This document shows, in pieces, positions 26,910 to 36,776 of a stretch of 64,000 nt of DNA; the stretch's first letter is position 1; the number at the start of each line of letters is the position of its first letter. The notes below the pieces were generated by a model. The model was not told the DNA's origin. It saw only the letters and a list, made by a program, of their open reading frames with translations, and did no database searches. The position numbers and the translations under genes were made by a program. The stretch spans positions 1 to 64,000 of the forward strand of contig NZ_BMQC01000020.1 of assembly GCF_014647915.1 (NCBI RefSeq), read 5' to 3'. Source of the DNA: Pilimelia terevasa. GTDB lineage: Bacteria; Actinomycetota; Actinomycetes; Mycobacteriales; Micromonosporaceae.

Positions 26910-28052
26910 GTGCAGCCCATTCGGTACGGCGACGCCGGACCCGCGGTCGTCGAGATCAGCGCGATCCTCCACGAGCTGCGCCTGCTCGACGACGCCCGGC
27001 GGGCCACCTTCGACGCGGACGTCGCCGACGCCGTGCGCCGGTTCCAGCAGGACCGCGGCCTGAGCGCCGACGGCGCCGTCGGTCCCGAGACCTGGCGCGC
27101 CCTGGACGCCGCCCGCTGGCGCCTGGGCTCCCGCACCCTGCACCACGCCGTCTCCGCGCCCCTGGCCGGCGAGGACGTCCGCGAACTCCAGGAGCGGCTG
27201 CTGGAGATCGGCTACGACCCGCGCCGGCCCGACGGCGTGTACGGCGCCGCCACCGCCCGGGCGGTCGCCCAGTTCCAGCGCGAGGTCGGCCTGCCGCCCG
27301 ACGGCTCCTGCGGCCCGCAGACGATGGCCGCCCTCCACCGGCTGGGCCGCAAGGTCGTCGGCGGACGCCCGCAGTGGCTGCGCGAGTCCGAGCGCCTCCG
27401 CCACGCCGGGCCCAACCTCGTCGGCAGGACCATCGTCATCGACCCCGGCCACGGCGGGCCCGACACCGGCGTCACCGCGGCCGGGCACCGCGAGGCGGAC
27501 CTCGTCTTCGACCTCGCCAGCCGGCTCCAGGGCCGCCTCGCCGCCGTCGGGATGCGCGTCCACCTCACCCGCGGCCCGCACCCCGCCGGCGCCGTCGAGG
27601 ACCTGGCCCGCGCGACGCTGGCCAACACCCTCGACGCCGACCTGCTCATCGCGCTGCACCTGGACGGGCACCGCAACCCGGCCGCCGACGGCGTGGCCAC
27701 GTACCACTTCGGCGCCACCAGCGGCGCCACCTCGACCGTCGGCGAGCACCTCGCCGGCCTGGTTCAGCGCGAGATCGTCACCCGGACCGGGATGCGCGAC
27801 TGCGGCGTGCACGGCAAGACCTGGGACCTGCTGCGGCTGACCCGGATGCCGGCGGTCCGTGTCGACGTCGGGTACCTCACCTCGCCGCACGACGCCGCCC
27901 GGATCACCGACGCCCGCACCCGCGACCTGATCATCGACGCGGTCGTGGCGGCGGTGCAGCGGATGTACATCCCGACGGAGCACGACGTGCCGACCGGCTC
28001 GATCGACGTGCGCGCGCTGCGCGCGGCGCTGGCCCGCGCGCCCGGCTCCTGA
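26910..28052 (+). CDS. cwlM: CwlM-like N-acetylmuramoyl-L-alanine amidase family protein
   Basis: 380 residues from GTG 26910, with AGGAGGTGA upstream. Two peptidoglycan-binding_1 repeats (about 1-70, 75-150; VRRFQQDRGLSADGAVGPET, VAQFQREVGLPPDGSCGPQT) precede an Amidase_3 domain. Zinc ligands appear in DPGHGGPDTG, READLVFDL and LLIALHLDGHRN. The residue expected to be the catalytic Glu reads Asp (RVDVGYLTSP). No signal peptide is visible. In mycobacteria CwlM, at the same location after trxB and trxA, is a cytoplasmic regulator of MurA rather than a hydrolase; the missing signal peptide and the Asp fit that role. Confidence 0.87.
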   Translation: MQPIRYGDAGPAVVEISAILHELRLLDDARRATFDADVADAVRRFQQDRGLSADGAVGPETWRALDAARWRLGSRTLHHAVSAPLAGEDVRELQERLLEIGYDPRRPDGVYGAATARAVAQFQREVGLPPDGSCGPQTMAALHRLGRKVVGGRPQWLRESERLRHAGPNLVGRTIVIDPGHGGPDTGVTAAGHREADLVFDLASRLQGRLAAVGMRVHLTRGPHPAGAVEDLARATLANTLDADLLIALHLDGHRNPAADGVATYHFGATSGATSTVGEHLAGLVQREIVTRTGMRDCGVHGKTWDLLRLTRMPAVRVDVGYLTSPHDAARITDARTRDLIIDAVVAAVQRMYIPTEHDVPTGSIDVRALRAALARAPGS

Positions 28053-28125
28053 CGGACCGGTTCGCGCCGCCGGCTCCTCTCTCCCGCCGGCCGTGCGGGT
28101 CGGTGGGGCGTCGACCGGCGCGGGG

Positions 28126-28797
28126 TCAGACCGGCGCGGGGTTGGAGGGCGTACGGGCCACCGGGCGGACCGGGCGCAGCAGCGTCTCCGGGCTCATCGA
28201 GCCGAGCAGCTTCTCCAGCGCGTACTCCACGTCGGACTTCCAGGACAGCGCCGTCCGCAGCTCCAGGCGCAGCCGCGGGTAGCGCGGATGCGGCCGGACC
28301 GTCTTGAACCCGACCGAGAGGAAGAAGTCCGCCGGCGCGACGCAGGGGTTCTCCCCCTCCTCGGCCTCCCCGAACTTCGCGTCGCCGAACGCCTCGATCG
28401 CCCGGACGCCGCGCTTGGTCAGGTCCCGCGCCACGCCCTGCAGCAGCATCCGCCCGAGCCCCCCGCCCGCGAACGCCCGCACCACGTGCGCGGTGGTCAG
28501 CAGCACCGAGTCGGCCGAGACCGGCGAGGTCGGGAACGCCATGCTCCGCGGTACGTAGGCCGGCGGCGCGTACATGATGAAGCCGGCCGGCATCCCGTCG
28601 ACGTAGGCCAGCTTCCCGCACGACCCCCACTCCAGGAGCGTCTGCGACACCCACGCCTCCTTTTCCAGCCCGGGGTCGCCGGTCTGGCAGGCGCGCTCGG
28701 CCGTGACCGGGTCCAGCTCCCAGTACACGCACTGCCGGCAGCTTCGCGGCAGGTCCTCCAGGGTGTCGAGGGTCAGCGAGACGAGTCGGCGCGACAT
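28126..28797 (-). CDS. GNAT-family acetyltransferase (Rv3916c-like)
   Basis: 223 residues from ATG 28797, with GAGGAC upstream (GTG 28803 is the alternative). The N-terminal LEDLPRSCRQCVYWELDPVT with its CxxC and the central acetyl-CoA loop VVRAFAGGGLGRMLLQGVAR identify a GNAT enzyme. The whole layout resembles the conserved hypothetical protein that sits between cwlM and parB in mycobacteria. Substrate unknown. It is convergent with the CwlM-like gene, ends separated by 73 bp. Confidence 0.75.
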   Translation of the reverse strand: MSRRLVSLTLDTLEDLPRSCRQCVYWELDPVTAERACQTGDPGLEKEAWVSQTLLEWGSCGKLAYVDGMPAGFIMYAPPAYVPRSMAFPTSPVSADSVLLTTAHVVRAFAGGGLGRMLLQGVARDLTKRGVRAIEAFGDAKFGEAEEGENPCVAPADFFLSVGFKTVRPHPRYPRLRLELRTALSWKSDVEYALEKLLGSMSPETLLRPVRPVARTPSNPAPV

Positions 28798-29355
28798 GTC
28801 CACGTCCTCGTGATCCGGGAGGGTGGAATGACCGGGTGATCCGGCACTGGCGCCTCCTCTGACAGTCCGGCCGCGCGGCGGCCGCTTACCGCGACCGGCT
28901 TCCGCGACCGGTTGCGTCGGGGTGGCCCCGGAGGAGCCGACACCGGCGTGCCTCGCTCCGGCGGCAGCCGCACCGGTCCCGTCCTACGGTTCCGACCCTG
29001 GGTTGCGGGTCGGCTTGCGGTCCCGTCCGGCGCGGCAGTGCGCGGTCGTCCGGGTGCGGCCTCCGATGGCGGTGGCCCTAGCGGTGGCCCGGGGCCGATG
29101 ACCCGGGACGACCGCCATACCCGGCCGTCCCTACCCGATCGCTCGTGCCCGATCGTCCGGTGCGATCGTGCGGTGCGGTGGTCCGGGTTTCCCCTGGTCG
29201 ATGGTACGCCCGAATACCGCCTCCGGGGGAGAGCTCGGGCATCCTCATCCGCCGACGTCCATCCTGCGTGGTACGGGTGGATGGCGCCCGGCGCAGACGC
29301 CCGGGTGCGGCGGCCGCCTAGGATCGACAGCGTCAACCCCGGCGGAGGGACGCGC
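28798..29355. other. 558-bp intergenic region without a gene
   Basis: Open frames here are long but Arg/Pro/Gly-rich, which is what GC-rich noncoding sequence yields. I see scattered GATCG-containing short repeats at about 29138-29170 but no clear palindrome or promoter. It must contain promoters for the divergent acetyltransferase and aminotransferase genes. Confidence 0.5.
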
Positions 29356-30672
29356 GTGTCCGGTACCACCCACGACGACTACACCGACCGGTACGCGCGG
29401 CGGGTCCGCGGGATGACCGCCTCCGAGATCCGCGCCCTCTTCGCCGTCGCCAGCCGGCCCGAGGTCGTCTCCCTGGCCGGCGGCGCGCCGTACGTCTCGG
29501 CGCTGCCGCTGGACGCCGTCGGCGAGATGCTCGCCGGCCTGGCCGCCCAGCACGGCGCCACCACCCTCCAGTACGGGATCGGCCAGGGCGCCCCGGCGCT
29601 GCGCGAGGGCATCTGCGAGGTCATGGCCGAGTCCGGCATCGACGTCGGCGTGGGCGCCTCGCCGGACGACGTCGTCGTCACCGTCGGCGGACAGCAGGCG
29701 CTCGACCTCATCGGTCGGCTGTTCCTCGACCCCGGCGACATCGTCCTCGCCGAGGGCCCCACGTACGTCGGCGCACTCGGCGTCTTCCAGGCCGCGCAGG
29801 CCCAGGTCCGCCACGTCCCGATGGACGCCGACGGCGTGGTCCCCGCGGCGCTCGCCCAGGCCCTGGCCGACGCCGGCCGGCGCGGCGAGCGGGTCAAGTT
29901 CTTCTACACCATCCCCACCTACCAGAACCCGGCCGGCGTGACGCTCACCAACGCCCGCCGCGACGAGGTACTGGAGATCTGCGCCCGGGCCGGCGTCCTC
30001 GTGGTCGAGGACGACCCGTACGGCCAGCTCGGCTTCGACGGGCCGGCACCGCTGCCGCTGCGCGCGCGGCGACGCGACGGCATCGTCTACCTCAGCACCT
30101 TCTCCAAGACCTTCGCGCCCGGACTGCGGGTCGGCTGGATTCTCGCCCCGCACGCGGTCCGGGAGAAGCTGGTGATCGCCAGCGAGGCGCAGATCCTGTG
30201 CCCCAGCGCGTTCGCGCAGGCCGCGGTCACCGGGTACCTGGCCACGATGCCCTGGCGGGAGCAGCTCAAGACGTACCGCGAGATCTACCGCGAACGCCGG
30301 GACGCGCTCGTCACCGCGCTCGCCGACCTCATGCCCGCGGGGCTGACCTGGACGACGCCCGCCGGGGGCCTGTTCGTCTGGGCGGCGCTGCCGGCGGGCC
30401 TGGACTCCAAGGCGATGATGCCGCGCGCGATCGCCGCGCGCGTGGCCTACGTCCCCGGGACGGGCTTCTACGCCGACGGCGGCGGCAGCGGCCACCTCCG
30501 GCTGAACTTCTCCTTCCCGCCGCCCGAGCGGATCCGCGAGGGGGTACGCCGGCTCGCTGGCGTGGTCGAGCAGGAGCTCGCCACCCGCTCGGTCTTCGGC
30601 GGGCCGCCGCCGGAGGGCGCCCACCGTCGCGTCCGGCCGGGGTCGGATTCGCCCGGCCCCGACTTGGCATGA
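29356..30672 (+). CDS. PLP-dependent class I/II aminotransferase (2-aminoadipate type)
   Basis: 438 residues from GTG 29356, GGAGGG upstream. Fold type I aminotransferase close to LysN/ARO8 and the MocR catalytic domain, without the DNA-binding part: TASEIRALFAVASRPEVVSLAGGAP at the start, TVGGQQALDLIGRL, the cofactor Asp/Tyr region VVEDDPYGQLGF, and the PLP lysine in LSTFSKTFAPGLRVGW. Probable substrate 2-aminoadipate, a branched-chain or an aromatic amino acid. The final 40 residues are a Pro/Gly-rich tail. It is followed 7 bp later by the ATP-grasp gene, so the two are co-transcribed. Confidence 0.85.
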   Translation: MSGTTHDDYTDRYARRVRGMTASEIRALFAVASRPEVVSLAGGAPYVSALPLDAVGEMLAGLAAQHGATTLQYGIGQGAPALREGICEVMAESGIDVGVGASPDDVVVTVGGQQALDLIGRLFLDPGDIVLAEGPTYVGALGVFQAAQAQVRHVPMDADGVVPAALAQALADAGRRGERVKFFYTIPTYQNPAGVTLTNARRDEVLEICARAGVLVVEDDPYGQLGFDGPAPLPLRARRRDGIVYLSTFSKTFAPGLRVGWILAPHAVREKLVIASEAQILCPSAFAQAAVTGYLATMPWREQLKTYREIYRERRDALVTALADLMPAGLTWTTPAGGLFVWAALPAGLDSKAMMPRAIAARVAYVPGTGFYADGGGSGHLRLNFSFPPPERIREGVRRLAGVVEQELATRSVFGGPPPEGAHRRVRPGSDSPGPDLA

Positions 30673-30679
30673 TGCGGTC

Positions 30680-31633
30680 ATGACCGAAGCCCGAGCTCTG
30701 CGCGTCCTCGTCCTCGCCGGTGGCCTGTCGTACGAGCGCGAGGTGTCCCTGCGCTCCGGCCGGCGGGCGGTCGACGCGCTGCGCGGGGCCGGCGTCGACG
30801 CGACCCTCCGCGACGCCGACGCGGCGCTCCTGCCGGCACTCGACGCGGACCCGCCGGACGCCGTCCTCGTCGCGCTGCACGGGGCCTCTGGCGAGGACGG
30901 CTCCCTGCGCGCGGTACTCGACCTCGTCGGGCTGCCCTACCTGGGCGCGGACGCCCGGGCGGCACGGCTGGCCTGGGACAAGCCGTCCGCGAAGTCGGTC
31001 CTGCGGACAGCCGGGGTACCGACGCCGGACTGGGTGACGCTGCCCCAGGAGCGGTTCACCGAACTGGGCGGGGAGGCGGTCCTCCAGCGGGTCACCGCCG
31101 GACTCGGGTTGCCGCTGATCGTCAAGCCCGCCCAGGGCGGTTCGGGGCTGGGGGTCTCCCGGGTGTCGTCGGCGGTCGACCTGCCCGCAGCGATGGTGAC
31201 GGCGTGCGGGTACTACCCGACCGCGCTGGTCGAGCGGTACGCCGTCGGGGCCGACGTCGCCGTGTCCGTCATCGACGACGGCGGCGGGCCGCGGGCGCTC
31301 ACGCCGGTGGAGATCGCGCCCCACGCCGGGGTGTACGACTACGCGGCGAGGTACACCGCGGGACTCACGACATGGCACGCGCCCGCGCGGCTCGCCGACG
31401 AGGTCCTGGACTCCGTTCGGGCCCTGGCAGTTCGGGCGCACACGACGTTGGGCCTGCGGGACCTGTCCCGGGTGGATCTGATCGTGTCGCCGGACGGGGC
31501 GGCCCAGGTACTGGACGTGAATGTCGCGCCGGGGTTGACCGAGACGTCACTGCTACCGATGGCGGCGCACGCGGAGGGCCTCGACCTCGGGAAGCTCCTC
31601 GCCGCGCTACTCCGTCACCGCATCGCCGCCTGA
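30680..31633 (+). CDS. D-alanine-D-alanine ligase family ATP-grasp protein
   Basis: 317 residues. The Ddl fold is clear: VLAGGLSYEREVSLRSGR, VALHGASGEDGSLRAVLDLVGLPYLG, the ATP-grasp segment LPLIVKPAQGGSGLGVS, VERYAVGADVAVSV, and metal-binding DVNVAPGLTETSLLP. This resembles a second Ddl-like protein found next to the parAB region in actinomycetes, distinct from the dedicated peptidoglycan ddl usually near murF. Whether it makes D-Ala-D-Ala or a related dipeptide cannot be decided. It is in an operon with the aminotransferase gene; the parS array starts 36 bp after its stop. Confidence 0.85.
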   Translation: MTEARALRVLVLAGGLSYEREVSLRSGRRAVDALRGAGVDATLRDADAALLPALDADPPDAVLVALHGASGEDGSLRAVLDLVGLPYLGADARAARLAWDKPSAKSVLRTAGVPTPDWVTLPQERFTELGGEAVLQRVTAGLGLPLIVKPAQGGSGLGVSRVSSAVDLPAAMVTACGYYPTALVERYAVGADVAVSVIDDGGGPRALTPVEIAPHAGVYDYAARYTAGLTTWHAPARLADEVLDSVRALAVRAHTTLGLRDLSRVDLIVSPDGAAQVLDVNVAPGLTETSLLPMAAHAEGLDLGKLLAALLRHRIAA

Positions 31634-31668
31634 CCGCGCTCGCAGCGCTGACTCTCCCTACCGTCCAG

Positions 31669-33359
31669 GTTTCACGTGAAACGGCCGAGCCTCTACTGGC
31701 TCGGTTTCACGTGAAACAAGCCAGACCTGGTCCACACGCGCACATGAAGCGCCGCGGATGGACTAGGGGCGCGTGCAGCGAGGACGGAGGAGCAGCGAAG
31801 GACGGAGGAAGGGCAGGAACGGCAAGCCGTCTTGCCGGATGCAAGTTCCAGCCACTCACTCCAGGCCCTGCCTCCGCAGTAGGCGAGTCCGCCAACGCCA
31901 GCGAGGGTAGTCGCAGCTATGCAGTCGCCGCCCCCAACCATCGGCCGCATCCCCTGGGCAAGCTGGTCCGACTTGTTCGTTTCCGGTCGGGGTGGGCGTT
32001 GGACTCGGCCAGCACGTCCAGTAGACAGTTTCACGTGAAACAGCCACGCCAGGTGCTCGCTCTCCGCCAAGCTCGATGGATCAGTCGGATCCACTAGTTT
32101 CACGTGCATTTTCGAGGCCCAAGCAACGGATCGCGTCACTGAAGCCTGAGTCGGGTCCTGGTTGAACCCTGTTTCACGTGAAACGTAAACTTCTGCATGC
32201 GAGACTGAATTATGCTAAATCTACGTAAATAGTCATCGAATTGCCTCTGCGAGCAGATGTCCCAGCGAGCAGAGGCTGCCCATGTATGCGTTTCACGTGA
32301 AACGCTCATCCGCTCCGCCCGGAGGAGATCAACGCGGTCGGATCGCTGCACCCGCAGCCGCCGGCCCATTGGCGACCTGGTGCGCTACCCGCAGTTGGAC
32401 CACGACCTCGTATACAGATGTTGGACGTCCGAAGGACCGGCAGGCGGCGGCCGGCCCTGGTGACCTCATGCGGTGCCGAATGACGGAGGGGGTGGCGCAT
32501 CTACCCAGTCGAGACAAACGGGGCTTGCCCCTTGTGGCGTGGATCATAGCGAGCGGTCGGATGGCTGTTTCACGTGAAACAGCCCAGACTAAGCGTCGCT
32601 ACGCCAAGACACCGCTACCTCCACCGACTACCGACTACCGACTACCACGGACCACGCGTCCGACGCGCCGGTGGTGGCCGAAACCGCAGCCGCACGTCCC
32701 TTGCCAGTGCGTCAGTGGATCTCCTGTGCCCCTGCACATTCTCCTGCCGACCAGCGTTGCCCGGGACGATCGGCCGGCAATGCGAGAGGCCACCGATTTC
32801 CTATCCGCGATCGCACTACTCAACAAAGGGGTGCCGTGATGGGCGGGGGCCGCATCTGTAGCGGGGAATCTCAGCGCGTAGGCCAAGTAGCCCGGCGGCC
32901 CCTCGCCGACAGTGTCGACAAGGAAGCTGCCACCGAAGTTTCACGTGAAACAGGCCATCGAGCCTCTGCGAGGTCTAGTGCTTCACCTTCAACGACTGTC
33001 GCCCGGCTACCACTCTGCGGCTCACCGACGCGAACACGGAAGACGCTGCCACTCTTGATCTTGACCATCTGTGCCGAGTTCGCCACCAGTCCGCTCCGCG
33101 CTTCCACGCCTCAGGTCGCAAGTCGTAAGTCGTCAGTCGCACGTCGGACTGGCCTCAGGCCCCCACATACCCCAGCGCCAACGGTGCTGAGGGAGGCCAT
33201 CTACTTCCCGCGCCACGTACCAGAGCCCATACTCGCTCCATCACCAGGGCATCCTGAGGCAGTCGCGCAGCGTTACAGCGAGCTGGGACCTCCGTTGTCG
33301 CCCGCGCGCTGAGAACGGAGCGGCAACGCGGTGCCTCACCAGTCAGTTTCACGTGAAAC
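31669..33359. other. parS array: eight perfect GTTTCACGTGAAAC sites
   Basis: Perfect 14-bp centromere palindromes at 31669-31682, 31704-31717, 32028-32041, 32171-32184, 32290-32303, 32567-32580, 32938-32951 and 33346-33359. A ninth, degenerate half-intact copy lies at 32097-32110 (GTTTCACGTGCATT). ParB loads at such sites and spreads as a CTP clamp, and ParA moves the complexes. The parB gene begins about 2.1 kb beyond the last site. Multiple sites close to oriC are typical of actinomycetes, but eight inside 1.7 kb is dense. Confidence 0.95.
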
Positions 33360-33391
33360 CGGTCCCACCGCCGTACCGACTTCCCCCGCGC

Positions 33392-33540
33392 TGTGGATAA
33401 CTCGGGCAGTCCTCGGTCCGTTGTCCCCAGCTTGTGCCGCTGTTGTCCACAGGCAAACACGCTAGCAAGGGAGTTATCCACAGGGGTTATCCACAGCTTG
33501 GCCGGAAAGCCTGTGGATAACTCAGCTGACTTGTGGACAA
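33392..33540. other. Satellite DnaA-box cluster upstream of parB
   Basis: Six exact nonamers: TTATCCACA or complement at 33392-33400, 33474-33482, 33487-33495 and 33512-33520, and TTGTCCACA or complement at 33443-33451 and 33532-33540. This lies about 10 kb from the main oriC. It may titrate DnaA, act as a secondary origin element, or couple DnaA to the parS region. Confidence 0.85.
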
Positions 33541-34039
33541 CAGTCCGCGCGACCCCAAGATGTGCCGCCGCGGCGAAGGTCACCCCGAACGTCATCGACG
33601 TACGCGGCGATCCACAAGCCGCATCAGCCGCAGCGGATGACCCTGAGTAACGAATCACCTCAACTTGGCTGTACGCGACACGACCCAAGCGGGAAGCACG
33701 GCACGCCGCCCTCGCAACCTCACGCCGGCGTTGGGCGAATCGACTGTCGGCCACGGCGTTCAACCCGCGGCAGTACCACGACGCCCTCTCGACCAAGGCC
33801 AGCACGTCGCCGGACCGGTACGGATCAGAGGTCTTCGAGGCCCCGTCGGCCCGAGCCTCCGGCCGGAAAGCCGGCTCGCACCGTGCATCCACTGGGACGA
33901 CCACCAGGCGCCCGCCCGTACCCGGCAGACGACGGCTCCAGCCCTAGCGATGAACCAAGCGGTTGAGGCGGCGGTCCGCGAGCAACGTCCGACAACGCGC
34001 TCCGCGGCGACGCAATCTCGTCATCGGAGCGTCCGTTCG

Positions 34040-35461
34040 TCAGTCGGGTGTCTGCTCGGAGGCGTCCATGATCTGCGCGATGCGCTCAAGGTCCGACACG
34101 GAGGCGAACTCGATCACGATCTTGCCCTTGCTCCGGCCCAGCTCGACCTTGACCCGGGTGTCGAAGCGCTCCGACAACCGGTCCGCCCACTCGGACAACG
34201 CGGGAGCGGTCGGTTTGGAACGGCGCCGGCCGGCCGACGACTTCGGGCCGTCCGCCGCGGCGAGCGCGACCAACTCCTCGGTGGCCCGGACCGACAGCCC
34301 CTCGCCGACGATCCGCTGCGCCAACTCCTCCTGCGCCTCGGCACCGTCGAGGCTGAGCAGCGCCCGGGCGTGGCCCGCCGACAGCACCCCGGCGGCCACC
34401 CGTCGCTGGACGCGCGCGGGCAGGTTCATGAGCCGGATGGTGTTGGTGATCTGGGGTCGGCTCCGGCCGATCCGCCGCGCCAGCTCCTCGTGCGTCGCGC
34501 CGAACTCCTCCAGGAGCTGCTGGTACGCCGCCGCCTCTTCCAGGGGGTTGAGCTGGGCGCGGTGGATGTTCTCCAGCAGGGCGTCGCGCAGCATGTCGTC
34601 GTCGCGCGTCTGCCGGATGATCGCCGGAATCGCGGTCTTGCCGATGGCCTGGGCGGCGCGCCAGCGCCGCTCACCCATGATCAGTTCATAGCGGTCGTCG
34701 CCGAGTTCGCGGACGACGATCGGCTGGAGGAAGCCGACCTCCTGGATCGAGGTCTTGAGCTCCTCCAGGAGTTCGTCGTCGAAGACGTGCCGCGGTTGTT
34801 TGGCGTTCGGGACGATCGAGGTGACGGGCAGCTCGGCGAACGTCGCGCCCGGTACCGGCGCCAGCTCCACCCCGCTCGGGCTGACCGGCCCGGGCGCCAC
34901 CGCATCCGCGGGCACCGCCCGCGCGTCGGCAGCCGCGGCGGCGCGCGCCACCGGCGCGGGCATCGGCACCGCGGGCACGCCGGCGACAGTCGCCGACCCG
35001 CCGGCCCGCTGCCGGCCGGCCGCGCCGCCGCCGGCCCCACCGGAGTACGCCGGCACGTCGACCGGTTCAGCCGCGCCCGCCGACTCGTACCCCTGACCAC
35101 CGGCCACCGCGGTCGCGGACCCGCGCGCCGCCGGCTCCTGCGCCCGCACCGGTTCCGCCGCGGGCGCCGACGCCTCCTGCTCGACCGCTGCCGGCTCTGG
35201 CGCACCCCGCTCGACCGCCGCCGGCGCCTCCTCCTCGGCGGCCGGTTCCGGCGCCTCCGGCTCGGGCGCCTGAACCGGCGCCGCCGGTCCGCCAGTCGCC
35301 TCGGCCGGGGCCCCCGCGCGCGCGGGCGGCCCGGCGTCCTCGGGCGGCGGGGGCATCTGCGACGGCGGCGTCGGCGACGTGACCGCCGAGCTGCGCGCGG
35401 GCCCGGTGGGGATCAGCGCACCCAGCCCGCGGCCGAGGCCCCCGCGTGGACGATTCTTCAT
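34040..35461 (-). CDS. parB: Chromosome-partitioning protein ParB
   Basis: 473 residues, well above the usual 300-350. The first 18 residues ([17 protein letters not shown]) are the conserved ParA-stimulating tail. Residues 20-200 form an unusual Ala/Pro/Glu-rich linker. The CTPase/ParB-N domain follows: [34 protein letters not shown] and [16 protein letters not shown]. Next are the parS-reading helix-turn-helix ([29 protein letters not shown]) and a C-terminal dimerisation domain. It is encoded 30 bp downstream of parA in one operon and binds the parS array next door. Confidence 0.96.
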   Translation of the reverse strand: MKNRPRGGLGRGLGALIPTGPARSSAVTSPTPPSQMPPPPEDAGPPARAGAPAEATGGPAAPVQAPEPEAPEPAAEEEAPAAVERGAPEPAAVEQEASAPAAEPVRAQEPAARGSATAVAGGQGYESAGAAEPVDVPAYSGGAGGGAAGRQRAGGSATVAGVPAVPMPAPVARAAAAADARAVPADAVAPGPVSPSGVELAPVPGATFAELPVTSIVPNAKQPRHVFDDELLEELKTSIQEVGFLQPIVVRELGDDRYELIMGERRWRAAQAIGKTAIPAIIRQTRDDDMLRDALLENIHRAQLNPLEEAAAYQQLLEEFGATHEELARRIGRSRPQITNTIRLMNLPARVQRRVAAGVLSAGHARALLSLDGAEAQEELAQRIVGEGLSVRATEELVALAAADGPKSSAGRRRSKPTAPALSEWADRLSERFDTRVKVELGRSKGKIVIEFASVSDLERIAQIMDASEQTPD

Positions 35462-35491
35462 GTCCTGCCTCCCGCTGCCCGCCCGGTCCGG

Positions 35492-36601
35492 CTACGCATC
35501 GCCGTCATGCCGCCCGACGCCACGCTCGGCGAGCTCCCGCGCGGCCTCGAAGTAACTGGTCGCGCCGCGCGAGCCGGGGTCGTACGTCATCACGGACTGG
35601 CCGTAGCTCGGCGCCTCGGAGACCCGCACGTTGCGCGGGATCACCGACTTCAACACCTTGTCGCCGAAGTGGTTGCGCACATCCTGCTCCACGGCGTCGG
35701 CCAGCCGCGTCCGCCGGTCGTACATGGTCAACAGGATCGTCGACACGTCCAGGTCGGGGTTCAGGTGGGCCTTGACCAGGTTGATGTTGCTCAGTAACTG
35801 GTTGAGCCCTTCGAGGGCGTAGTACTCGGTCTGGATGGGGATGAGCACCTCGCGCGCGGCCACGAGCGCGTTGACGGTGAGCAGGCCCAGGGAGGGGGGG
35901 CAGTCGATGAGGACGTAGTCGAACTCCTCGGGGTACGCCCCGATCGCCCGGTGCAGGCGGGTCTCGCGGGCCACGACCGAGACGAGTTCGATCTCCGCGC
36001 CGGCCAGGTCGATGGTGGCGGGTACGCAGCGCAGGTTGGGGATGCCCTCGACCGGCTGGGCCACGTCGATCAGCGGGACGTTCTCGATCAGCACCGAGTA
36101 GATGTCGGGGACGTCGGCGTGGTGCGGGACGTTGAGGCCGGTCGAGGCGTTGCCCTGCGGGTCCAGGTCGATGACGATCACGCGGTTGCCGCCGAGGGCG
36201 AGCGCCACGGCCATGTTGACGGTCGTGGTGGTCTTGCCGACGCCGCCCTTCTGGTTGGCGATGCACATGACCCGAGGGTGGTCCGGGCGCGGCATCCGGG
36301 CGGTACCGGTGGGGTTGAGCACCTGGACGGCGCGCTGCGCCTCCATCGCCAGCGGGGGCTCCTCCACCGCCGCCGGGGCCACCGTGCCGGACCCGGTCGG
36401 GGCGTCGTCGTCCTCGTCGTCGGCCGCGCGCCCGTCGGCGCCGATGCCGCGCCCGACGCGGGGCTGGGGCACCGCGTAGTCCGCGGCGCCCTCCCACTTC
36501 TGCGCGGGATCGCGCGGGGCGCCGTCCCACTCCTCGGTCACCGCGGGAGCGTCCGCCTGTCCGCCGGTGCTCTGCTTGTCGTAGCTCTCCGTGTCATGCA
36601 C
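35492..36601 (-). CDS. parA: Chromosome-partitioning ATPase ParA
   Basis: 369 residues if started at GTG 36601. The frame is open upstream, and up to 42 extra residues are possible but look noncoding. After an acidic, probably disordered 120-residue N-terminus comes the Walker-type ATPase: deviant Walker A CIANQKGGVGKTTTTVNMA, switch I DLDPQGNASTGLN, Walker B VLIDCPPSLGLLT, and the basic surface near VIPRNVRVSEAPSYGQ. It works with ParB to separate origins. It follows rsmG in the minus-strand cluster, separated by 175 bp, so it may have its own promoter. Confidence 0.93.
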   Translation of the reverse strand: MHDTESYDKQSTGGQADAPAVTEEWDGAPRDPAQKWEGAADYAVPQPRVGRGIGADGRAADDEDDDAPTGSGTVAPAAVEEPPLAMEAQRAVQVLNPTGTARMPRPDHPRVMCIANQKGGVGKTTTTVNMAVALALGGNRVIVIDLDPQGNASTGLNVPHHADVPDIYSVLIENVPLIDVAQPVEGIPNLRCVPATIDLAGAEIELVSVVARETRLHRAIGAYPEEFDYVLIDCPPSLGLLTVNALVAAREVLIPIQTEYYALEGLNQLLSNINLVKAHLNPDLDVSTILLTMYDRRTRLADAVEQDVRNHFGDKVLKSVIPRNVRVSEAPSYGQSVMTYDPGSRGATSYFEAARELAERGVGRHDGDA

Positions 36602-36776
36602 CGTGTCATCCCTGCCCGGTTTGGATGGATCGGCTCCGTCGGAGCGTCTCGGACGCCAGCGGAGGAAGGACACACCGGCGGCAGCCGGTCGGCCCCACCG
36701 GTGACGTCGCTCGGCGCGGCTGACCATCAGCGCGCGGCCAGCCTACGGCGGTCCGCGTGTTCCGGCCACACCGCCA

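Larger units (their letters stand above)
31634..34039. other. 2.4-kb noncoding segment with parS array and DnaA boxes
   Basis: I accept no gene here. Open frames exist on both strands, but they run straight through parS sites and DnaA boxes and have poor composition. The interval holds the parS array and the satellite DnaA-box cluster. It also has a short tandem repeat of CCGACTA (about 32625-32645) and a purine-rich imperfect repeat around 31777-31815. It is less GC-rich than the genes around it. Confidence 0.7.

Noticed and set aside
28912-29355. N-terminal extension of the aminotransferase by about 148 residues
   Set aside because: The extra part is Gly/Pro/Arg-rich with no ribosome binding site. 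GTG 29356 with GGAGGG and homology start at the conserved segment.
32282-32839. A 185-residue open frame on the plus strand within the parS array
   Set aside because: It spans the 32290 and 32567 parS sites and includes repeated PTTDYRLP stretches from a short tandem repeat; no homology signals.
33155-33904. A 249-residue open frame on the minus strand between the parS array and parB
   Set aside because: It reads through a parS site and the DnaA-box cluster, has no ribosome binding site and a shuffled composition. Noncoding control DNA explains it better.
36602-36727. N-terminal extension of ParA by up to 42 residues
   Set aside because: Sequence is Arg-rich and lacks a ribosome binding site; kept as an uncertainty only.
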